A stretch of 64,000 bases of DNA from Psococerastis gibbosa (taxonomy: Eukaryota; Arthropoda; Insecta; Psocodea; Psocidae). Below the pieces are notes generated by a model. The model did no database searches, was not told the origin of the DNA, and saw only the letters and a list, made by a program, of their open reading frames with translations. The stretch is from assembly GCA_963971405.1 (NCBI GenBank), contig OZ020491.1:31733019-31797018 (forward strand), given 5' to 3'. Every line of letters begins with the position of its first letter. The stretch's first letter is position 1. This document shows, in pieces, positions 57,366 to 64,000 of the stretch. A program made the position numbers and the translations under genes.

Positions 57366-58263
57366 GTATATGTCAAACTCTCCGTTTGAATACATGAAAT
57401 ATGCTTTACACGCACTCTAAACCAAACACGTGCATGTGCCGCATGGTCAAAAGGTAACAGGTCAAGTTATACTCATGTGTGGAGAGACCACATTATTGTC
57501 CTTTCAAGCCGTCGTGGGGCATCATATTTCATTGGAGGCGTTGATACGTAGCAGAGCTAACAATGGGGCAATCCATAACCCGCACGCCTATTCAATTGTA
57601 CAAAATAACAACGCAACTGGTCTGTGTTCACTAGCAATGACATCTATGAAAATACTCCCAATGTACCGACAGTGAGGGTAGATCACTTGATGCAAAGTCT
57701 AGGTACGTTAAGGGTCCTTATCACGGTTACCTCGTTTGGTTCAGTCCTCGCCGACTCGGACTTCTCAAGGTTCATAACATTACTGCTATATCTAACCACG
57801 ATTGAGTGATCCCGCTTGTCCGCATGGAACCCGGACTCCCTTGACACCGCATGGGCCAGGTCCTGAAGCACAAGCATGCACGGTCAATAGGATTATAAAA
57901 CCCATAAACAGTATTCCAAATAGTTGTGTACATAAATATAAATGGGTTGAGGTCTGGCCTGCAGGATCCCTTGATGCTGGGCCTATGTATGGTAAAGGTC
58001 CCTATCACCGTTGCCTCGTTGTGGCCTGTTTTCGGTTTGCGTCTCGCTAGAAACAGGTGGAAAGTCTTCTGACTCGTGTTTGCATTCAACTGATCATGCG
58101 GCAGAATGCATTCTTGTATATGTCAAACTCTCCGTTTGAATACATGAAATATGCTTTACACGCACTCTAAACCAAACACGTGCATGTGCCGCATGGTCAA
58201 AAGGTAACAGGTCAAGTTATACTCATGTGTGGAGAGACCACATTATTGTCCTCTCAAGCCGTC
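56620..58263 (-). repeat. 750-bp sub-repeat, 2.2 copies, at array end
   Basis: A fragment from intron 3 through part of exon 2 is repeated: 56620-57365, 57370-58115 and a stub 58120-58263. The junction joins GCAGAATGCATTCTT to GTATATGTCAAACTCTCC. Exon 3 and the end of exon 2 are therefore present again at 57731-57862 and 58015-58115. The stub ends inside intron 3 at TCAAGCCGTCG. Confidence 0.9.
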
Positions 58264-58848
58264 GATCATGCTATGACCAAATGAAGGAGGAAAACAACCA
58301 AGTGGCGCCTAAGAGCGTCACAGGGTCCCCCACCTCCAAAAGGTCACACCATGACCCAAACAAAACAAGAAAAGTAACAACCTCCCGAACAAGCAACAGC
58401 GACAAATAAAAGTACCATACAGGTAAAACAATAAGAAAACCTGGTGAAACCAAGTTAAAAAAAAAACAACAACAACAAAGCAATAAGCCAATGCATGAAA
58501 CAGGTAGACGATCAGGAGAAAAAAAATCAAATATAGCCTAAGTACAATCAATGCAAAGTGATCATATAGTCAAACACACCACCTATGCAGGTTCCCCCTT
58601 CCACGTGCAGTGAAAAGGAGCACAAAATTACCAAAAAGTAAAATTTAAAATTTAAAAGCTAACATAAGGGTGAATCCTAATTAGATGACCCGGGTAATAT
58701 TTCCAAAAATAAATGAACTGAGTAGGCTGATAAGAAGCAAGACGTGGAGTACGTACGGTGCCAGCAGAGACAAACTCCTGCATGCATCAACACGCCAACA
58801 CCGGAGTTTGGAGAGAGCAACATTTTAATATTTTACCACAAGCTTCTA
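58264..58848. other. Unique sequence right of the array
   Basis: A-rich with an ACAACAACAACAA run near 58467-58478. A short plus-strand frame extends from the array stub and is unlikely to be a gene. Confidence 0.4.
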
Positions 58849-59621
58849 TCAGTTACTCGCTCGAAAAGGAAACACGATTTTAGAGGGTGGTAGTCCTGAC
58901 CCCCTCAGGACTTGTTGTACAGCAGTTGTACAGCAGCAGCGTTGTACAGCAGCCAAAGTCTTTTTACCACTAAGATGAGATCCGAAATTGCTGTCATGAT
59001 ATAATGCCAATACTTTAAGCCGAAAATTTAAGGGCACCACATATTTAGGGACTAATTCCTTTAAAATTCCTTCCTTCACTATTTTAATAACTAAATCATT
59101 TTCCACTCTGAAGGTAGGATACTTTTTAGGAAACCTGAGTATGTTGGCTCTCAACTTATTTTATAAGTTTCATCTAGTGTATTTGTAAAATCAAACTGAG
59201 GAACTGATGTCACAACACTTACGTGATTTGTTGGAACGTGTTCATCACATGACTCATCGGACTCATGAATGCGACTGAGAAAGTCTGGCACCGTGTTAGC
59301 TGACCCTTTCTTATGAGAAACAAGTATGTTAAACGCGATGAGTCTTGTTCTGTATTGAAATAACTTGCTGCGACTGTTATTTTCGCCATGGAACAGCCAC
59401 ACAACGCTAGAGTTATCACAAAAACAGTGCACTGGAAACGGGGAAGCCTTAATGTAGGGGCTAAAATTCTCTAAGCTTAAAATCAGACCAAGCATCTCTC
59501 GTTCTGCTGCACTGTAAAAATTCGACCACACCTGCAATTGCCGGATCTTTTTTATCGGAACCGTGGGAGTACAAAACAGCACCACGAATTTCAAAGTTGT
59601 ACGTGAAAAAAAAAAGAACAA
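58849..59621 (-). pseudogene. Gypsy-type LTR retrotransposon: RNase H and integrase finger
   Basis: Minus strand 59621-59165: RNase H region with YSAAEREMLGLILSLENF, CFCDNSSVVWLF (catalytic Asp) and GSANTVPDFLSR, the DxLSR signature closing the domain. Then, after a stop, 59154-58849: integrase H2C2 region VPLNFRLKVLALYHDSNFGS then HLSGKKTLAAVQ, with the two His; the Cys pair is lost in a TTGTACAGCAG repeat at 58912-58950. Protease, RT and the integrase core are absent. Confidence 0.8.
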
Positions 59622-60298
59622 TATTCTTCAAAGAAAAAAAACTTTATAGATACATGTTTAGTGGGAAAATATAAAATTGTTTATTAAACAATAAATACCT
59701 TAAAATAACTCATCATACAAAATATAGTAATAAATAATTATTATTCAAAATCTGAGTCACTGGAATTCGTATCATTTTGCAAGGTCCAAGTCAAAAAATA
59801 CTTTTAAAATTTTAATTTATTTTGATAAATTTTGGAATTTATTAAACCACTGAGATACTTTAATGATGTGAAGCAACATTTGAAGAGCAATTTTATGATT
59901 GATATAAAATTCATTAATAACATAGCCTACTTACTTCTTCTGAATTTTTCATAATTGCATTAAAATCGGCGTTGTATATATTTTATTTTTTAATGCTGTG
60001 AGATTTTTGTAGCAGCCGGAATGATAACCTTCAACTTTCATTGAGCCTTCGGTTAATTTCACTTTCACGACTCCGTATTTAAAACATTTAAATTTTATTG
60101 TCGAACTTTGAAAAACAATTTTCGAAAGACTTGTTGTTAAAAGTACAGAGCCATTTTTTTTAATGATTTTTTTTACACAAAACACTTTGTTATTTTTTTA
60201 AAAATAATTACAATAGGCTACGTGTCTACGAACAAATTACTCACAGTATTGTTCCAAAGCTCTATGGTAAACTTGCTTATCCTTGTCTTTCCCATGAG
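59622..60298 (-). other. AT-rich; weak finger-like frame at 59949-60185
   Basis: The minus frame 60185-59949 reads FKCFKYGVVKVKLTEGSMKV, EGYHSGCYKNLTALKN, with an H-x2-C-Y-K segment that recalls zinc-finger remnants common in transposon-derived proteins. Too short to assign. Confidence 0.3.
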
Positions 60299-60434
60299 TA
60301 TAAAAGCTGCGCACTCTCACAATTTACGGCGCCTGTGCGCACAGCTGTAGTACTCTGTCCTTTTCTACAGTGGGGAATAGTACGCGCAATGTCTCTTTGA
60401 GTCTTTGTCTAACAATTCTAGAAGGTCTAGAAGG
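60299..60434. promoter_or_regulatory. TATA box and heat-shock-element-like repeats
   Basis: TATAAAAG at 60299-60306 on the plus strand. TTCTAGAAGGTCTAGAAGG at 60416-60434 contains alternating TTC/GAA units with the spacing of a heat-shock element. The relative order does not suit the neighbouring minus-strand ORF, so a long-terminal-repeat promoter is an alternative. Confidence 0.25.
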
Positions 60435-60540
60435 CTTAAAGCTTGGAGTACTTGCAGGTTAAGCGCAATGTCAGTACATTTTTACATATTTTTACACATA
60501 CAGACTCATATACACCACCACCCATACACTGATCAAGCCA

Positions 60541-61251
60541 TTATTTGGAAGTCTTGACCAAGTAACCCAGCTTTTCCAGCTCTTTACGGCGTTCATCTGC
60601 CTCATTGCTGGTCGTTTTGCCGCTTTCTTCAAACTTTGCAAACACCTCAGTCAAGAGGGCTTGACTCATGCTCTTCAAATGGTCGTTCGCGCTTATCCCG
60701 TCACTATCCTCGGCACGACCAATGTTTGCAACGCACAGATGTATGAAAGTGCTTTGAAAGTGTCCACGAATAATGTCAACTGTTTTGGATCCTGGCGGAA
60801 TCGCACTTAATACCTGGCTAGGCAGGGTTACTGTATGAGTTTTATTTTTACCAACTAATTTCTTTGGTACTGGAGCTTCACTTAAGGCCAATGCACCCAT
60901 TCCCTGTTTTAAATTAGCAGGAACTGTGCGTCTTTGAGCTTTCACACCTTCTGCTAGGCTGGTAAGCATTTCTTTAAAATCACTGACAGTCTTAAACACG
61001 ACCTTTTCATAAGCAGGGAAAAGAGTGTTCTTAAACTGATGCAAAGCATTTACAGTCGCCTGCCGCTCTTCTTTTGGACAAGCACCTCTTTCGATTACAT
61101 GGCAGGCATCCAAGGCACTGGACAAGGACCCCACATATGTAGACAAAGTATCTTCCATCTGGGCTTTGTCAATTTGCAGAAACTGGCAAGCTGCTGTTAG
61201 TTCCTGGTCTGTCACATCAGCTTCATTGGCATACGCAACTACTGAATCCAT
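60541..61251 (-). CDS. Intact unrecognised ORF, 236 aa
   Basis: The longest uninterrupted non-repetitive frame in the window, with an ATG at 61251 (MDSVVAYANEADVTDQELTA) and TAA at 60541-60543; the frame is open a further 37 codons upstream to about 61362 (DENEPVDIILKKWKTSASHS). It looks globular and mostly helical, with a Leu/Ala-rich N half, a basic middle (PKKLVGKNKTH), a segment VTLPSQVLSAIPPGSK, and a charged helical C-terminus (NEADERRKELEKLGYLVKTS). There is no signal peptide, Cys finger or retroviral motif. Codon use looks less AT-biased than the flanks. Candidates are a domesticated or gag/nucleoprotein-like gene or an exon of a host gene; I cannot choose. Confidence 0.5.
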   Translation of the reverse strand: MDSVVAYANEADVTDQELTAACQFLQIDKAQMEDTLSTYVGSLSSALDACHVIERGACPKEERQATVNALHQFKNTLFPAYEKVVFKTVSDFKEMLTSLAEGVKAQRRTVPANLKQGMGALALSEAPVPKKLVGKNKTHTVTLPSQVLSAIPPGSKTVDIIRGHFQSTFIHLCVANIGRAEDSDGISANDHLKSMSQALLTEVFAKFEESGKTTSNEADERRKELEKLGYLVKTSK

Positions 61252-61340
61252 ATTAGCCTTTTTTAAACGCTTTAAACCCGCTAGGAAAGAACTATGTGAC
61301 GCACTAGTTTTCCATTTTTTTAGTATGATGTCAACAGGTT

Positions 61341-61443
61341 CGTTCTCGTCTGTTCCTCGACGCTGTTAAAATAGCTCCTACCTTAAAAAATAACCTCTCC
61401 GAAGGCACCGATGTTGCGACAATTGTCATATATTTTTCAGCGA
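61341..61443 (-). pseudogene. hAT transposase dimerisation-domain relic
   Basis: Minus frame reads AEKYMTIVATSVPSERLFFK then VGAILTASRNRRER. ATSVPSERLFSKAG...ILTxxRNRL is the strongly conserved hAT C-terminal dimerisation motif, here with F for S and V for A. It overlaps, in another frame, the upstream extension of the 236-aa ORF. Confidence 0.8.
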
Positions 61444-61537
61444 CAATAAATAGCGATGGGTGAAATTCAACAAAAGATTCAAAAAATTAATTGTTATTAA
61501 CCTAAACACTTAAACCTAACACTTAGAACCTAACCAC

Positions 61538-61663
61538 TTAATTTTTTTCCTCTTGCTTCTGCTTTGAAGCCGAATATTTGAAGAAATTTTTGGCGACGAT
61601 ACTTAATTTGGCGTCGTCAATGGGCTCCCCTTTAGTCCTGAAATTGACATCTGAAAAAGCCAT
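61538..61663 (-). CDS. Small ORF or first exon, 41 codons, unrecognised
   Basis: ATG at 61663-61661 opens MAFSDVNFRTKGEPIDDAKL, SIVAKNFFKYSASKQKQEEK, N, TAA. Part of the same sequence (GEPI.DAKLSIVAKN.FKYSA) is found again at 63785-63718, where a stop follows directly and the BEL-like gag ATG comes next. It may therefore be the leader or an alternative 5' exon of that retroelement. Confidence 0.35.
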   Translation of the reverse strand: MAFSDVNFRTKGEPIDDAKLSIVAKNFFKYSASKQKQEEKN

Positions 61664-61808
61664 ATCACTAAAATGACTGTTATACCGTACCAATCAGTTA
61701 TTCGTATCTTATTAATGCAGCTACAGCAGATGGCCATGTTCAGTATTAGCTTAACATGAACTACCTTCCATACTGGCAATATTCTCTAGGTACGTATTTT
61801 CGTTATAA

Positions 61809-62578
61809 AGGGTCTTCACAATGTTCGTGTTATCGAGTTATACCTAGTTAAGTGTGTTATATCAAGCTAAGTTAACACACCGATAACCCGATAACCAGCT
61901 AACTAGCGTGCTATCCTAAACCCACTTCCAAGTTGGTTAACGTGTTATTTACCATGCTATAGCTCAGGTTTGACCACCGCCATATTTGTTTTTGTCGATT
62001 GATTTGAAACACGCGTTTAAAATTTTGTAGTATTTAAATTTATTTGTATAATCCATTATCACAAGCAATTACCGTAAAAGTAGTCATAGAATGGCGTAGA
62101 GGTAACGACTCGGACTATCATCCAGAAGGTGACTGGTTCGAGTCCCACCCGAATGCCAAAATTTTCTAGTGGTACAATTATTTATCTTCTGACTACCATG
62201 CTTCGGAGGGCATGTAAAGCCGGCGGTCCCGGCAGTCTTCCCTGACTGTCGATAGGTTAAACAGGAGGCTGTTGATGCAACCTGAAAACTCCTGTACCAC
62301 GGGTAGTACCACCCCGACACGAATTTACTTTTACTTTACCGTAAATACTTAAAATTATAATAACCAAAATAAACATAAAATATAAACAAATGATAAAATG
62401 ATGAAATAAACTAGAATAGAGTTCTGCCACTTTCTCTAAACCCGTGCCACGAACTACTACCACGTTGCTTACTCTGTCGATATAGAATGATAACTCACTC
62501 CCGAAGTCCACTCACGATTGTGTGTTAACTTGAATAGCACATTTAACTCGATAACAAGAACACTGTGAAGACCCCTAT
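61809..62578. mobile_element. GGGTCTTCACA-family MITE, copy B with SINE insertion
   Basis: Ends AGGGTCTTCACAATGTTCGT and complementary, flanked by TAA at 61806-61808 and 62579-62581. The paralogous sequence at 63900-63920 (CGTTATAAAATAATCAAG) is the empty site, which supports the boundaries and a TAA duplication. It matches copy A at 29265-29992 on both sides of the SINE. Confidence 0.85.
62079..62335 (+). mobile_element. tRNA-derived SINE with 10-bp target duplication
   Basis: 257 bp between exact TTACCGTAAA repeats (62069-62078 and 62336-62345). It has an A-box-like TGGCGTAGAGG, a B box GGTTCGAGTCC at 62135-62145, the body block CCATGCTTCGGAGGGCATG and a short TTTACTTTTACTTT tail. Copy A of the host MITE gives the empty site. 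Confidence 0.9.
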
Positions 62579-62581
62579 TAA

Positions 62582-63007
62582 ATAATAAAGAATATGGTGG
62601 CCCTGTGTCAGCATATGAAATCAATATAAAAACTCTCAATTTTGGCCATGGCTATGTATTGTATTTTTATCGTGCATGATATTAAAACCAGGATGTGAAA
62701 TGTGAAAACGCCCATTAAGGTAAACGTATGCTTGGTTGCATAAACATATTATTGCAGACGAAATTCAGGTCACCTAACTCCTGCCTATGTGTATTAACTG
62801 TCCTATTAAATATAGACAATTTTTGTCATTTACTTAATTTTTTTATTAAAGCAATGGGCACAACGGCATCATCATAAAAAATTGAATTACTCGTCGTGGC
62901 TTCCTGGTATTTGACATTGACGAAGTTAATTATTTAACGATTACTTGTATTAACTAATTCTAAATTTAGTTATAGTTGCTATAACAAGTTTGGATAAATT
63001 ACTGAGT
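62582..63007. other. Intergenic, nothing recognised
   Basis: The first 60 bp continue the duplication shared with 63915-63945 (GGTGGCCCTGTGTCAG). The rest has no signal. Confidence 0.4.
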
Positions 63008-63241
63008 TTTTTTGAACCGTCACGAGTTGTTTCCACCATTTTGGGTACGTGCTACCAAATATAAGATGCATCGAACTCAGGTCAACACTTACGTTCTTGG
63101 CGGAGGTATCCATACCACCCTCAAGGGCGCGGTCTCGCCGCAGCTTACGCTTTTTACAGGGTGAAATCGCACGTGACTCGTCCTGGCGCCACAAATTTAA
63201 CTTCGCGGTTTTCTACGACCGCGTCAACTTACGAGATGGGG
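63008..63241 (-). repeat. Diverged outlier of the array unit
   Basis: Matches the 240-bp segment of the array unit from TTTTGAACCGTCACGAGTTG to GAGATGGGGC, that is, the sequence just downstream of array exon 4, at roughly 90 percent identity. Where array units have CTCGTTAGT (creating the stop TAG of exon 4) this copy has CTCGTAAGT, a consensus splice donor. The match ends exactly where array exon 4 would continue. Confidence 0.85.
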
Positions 63242-63328
63242 CCACGATATTTTTTAAAAGTTCGACATCATCCAAAATCTCCCACGCCTGGACGAAGAAG
63301 TGGCCTGACCCCCCTGTAATACCCGAAA

Positions 63329-63714
63329 TTAAGTTCTTTGCGCTACGACCATCGCATTTTTCAAATAATGAAGTTTATTTTCGTCCGTAATCGTTGGCTC
63401 CTTGTCCAACAAGTTCATAAAATCGGCAGAAAATGCCGGAAAATTATGATGTTCCCCATTAAAAGTTGGGATCTGCATTTTTGGCAGTTTGTGTCGACGG
63501 ATGGCCCTGATGTAACGGAACTAGGGGGAGGCTGACTAAATCGCCGCGACTCTTTTATTAAATGTGTGAAATTCCCCGGATTAAGCCTACCTGTTTTCAG
63601 GGGCACACCGGGATTTCATTTTTATTAGGTCACTCCTGAGAGTCGGCAAGATACTCTCTAACTGACCTTTATAATGTTTAGCTTCCTCGGGGTCGGACAG
63701 ATTCTGCAAGCTCA
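63329..63714 (-). pseudogene. BEL/Pao-like gag remnant
   Basis: ATG at 63714 opens MSLQNLSDPEEAKHYKGQLE, SILPTLRSDLIKMKSRCAPE, NR, ending at a donor-like CAGGTAGGC or a stop. After a gap the frame at about 63490-63329 reads LPKMQIPTFNGEHHNFPAFS, ADFMNLLDKEPTITDENKLH, YLKNAMVVAQRT, the DUF1759-type gag core, nearly identical to 27260-27382. Polymerase is absent. Confidence 0.7.
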
Positions 63715-63945
63715 TTTCTAAGCCGAATATTTGAAGACATTTTTGGCTACGATACTTAATTTGGCGTCGACAATGGGCTCCCCCTGAAATGACATTCGTA
63801 TCTTATTAATACAGCTACAGCAGATGGCCATGCTCAGTATTAGCTTAATATGAACTGCCTGCCGTACTGGCAATATTTGCCAAAATTCTCTAGGCACGTA
63901 TTTTCGTTATAAAATAATCAAGAACTTGGTGGCCCTGTGTCAGGA
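63715..63945. repeat. Duplicate of 61565-61808 and 62579-62640
   Basis: Shares AAGCCGAATATTTGAAGA, CTTAATTTGGCGTCG, TTATTAAT(G/A)CAGCTACAGC and GTATTTTCGTTATA with the earlier block. It lacks both the MITE copy B and about 65 bp of the small ORF at 61538-61663. Confidence 0.8.
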
Positions 63946-64000
63946 CAATTTTAACGATCTAATAATAGCCTGCAATCAATCATAGGGGCGCCCCCCCCCC

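Larger units (their letters stand above)
40096..58263 (-). repeat. 2.28-kb tandem array, seven full units plus partial
   Basis: Units begin (plus-strand anchor AATGCTTTTGAACCGTCACG) at 40096, 42381, 44668, 46951, 49236, 51522, 53805 and 56089; spacings are 2285, 2287, 2283, 2285, 2286, 2283 and 2284 bp, the variation lying in a C-run and an A-run. Units 2-5 are almost identical. Unit 8 breaks at 57365 into a 750-bp sub-repeat. Each unit contains, on the minus strand in order, a (TTAGG)4 tract, a G-run, an unrecognised 95-codon frame and a four-exon gene model. Left of 40096 the sequence is unique; right of 58263 it is unique. Confidence 0.95.

Noticed and set aside
40140..58050. Many plus-strand frames of 60-82 codons repeated in each array unit
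   Set aside because: They overlap minus-strand exons or introns, have no splice support and break at exon borders of the minus-strand model. They are shadows.
40096..58263. Array read as a CRISPR or rDNA array
   Set aside because: Units are 2.28 kb with no short repeat-spacer pattern, and none of the conserved rRNA core sequences were seen.
61362..61366. AACAG acceptor upstream of the 236-aa ORF
   Set aside because: The same bases lie inside the hAT dimerisation motif (ILTASRNR), which explains them better than a splice site; no pyrimidine tract precedes.

Overview
This is eukaryotic nuclear DNA, most likely from an arthropod: AT-rich, intron-style splice signals (GTAAGT donors, TTTCAG acceptors), perfect TTAGG telomere-type repeats, Pol III-promoted SINEs, and a dense layer of LINE, Penelope, BEL/Pao, Gypsy, hAT and PIF/Harbinger-like debris. 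The exact order is not determinable from the sequence; an insect (perhaps hemipteran) or a crustacean would both fit. There are no bacterial-style operons, rRNA or true tRNA genes. Family names used below for unnamed repeats: X (retroposed, about 350 bp), Y (about 240 bp), Z (about 0.7-0.85 kb).

Region 1 (1-39,700) is a repeat-rich intergenic landscape. LINE fragments lie at 3,235-4,197, 4,905-6,289, 12,277-12,960, 19,780-20,000, 21,735-23,117, 29,652-29,891, 31,349-31,654 and 38,741-39,647; a Penelope GIY-YIG endonuclease fragment at 31,937-32,536; two hAT MITEs with 8-bp target duplications (25,058-25,392 and 34,535-34,703); a PIF/Harbinger-like MITE family with TTA duplications (several copies, one with a perfect 58-bp palindrome at 35,745-35,887); a large fold-back at 8,547-9,816. 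A few exon candidates stand out: 15,345-15,495, 16,020-16,101, 11,231-11,383, a Met/Gly/Gln/Tyr repeat exon at 21,119-21,669, and a tandemly duplicated acidic/basic exon with a Cys-containing partner at 37,075-37,845.

Region 2 (40,096-58,263) is the centrepiece: a head-to-tail tandem array of about 2.285-kb units (seven complete, an eighth truncated, then a 750-bp sub-repeat iterated 2.2 times). On the minus strand each complete unit holds a coherent four-exon gene model, ATG to stop, 137 codons, all introns phase 0, with exons 1, 2 and 3 ending in the same Asn-Glu plus related intron sequence, i.e. internal exon duplication. Each unit also carries a 95-codon minus-strand frame just upstream and a short (TTAGG)4 tract between CTCGAG sites. 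I recognise neither protein. Between copies the only exon differences I found are synonymous.

Region 3 (58,264-64,000) returns to mobile elements: a Gypsy RNase H/integrase piece, an intact unrecognised 236-aa minus-strand ORF (60,541-61,251), a hAT dimerisation-domain relic, a MITE copy interrupted by a SINE, and a BEL/Pao-like gag remnant joined to a diverged copy of part of the array unit. That junction suggests the array incorporated sequence that also lies next to a retroelement.

Several insertions can be dated relative to each other because the window contains both filled and empty paralogous sites.
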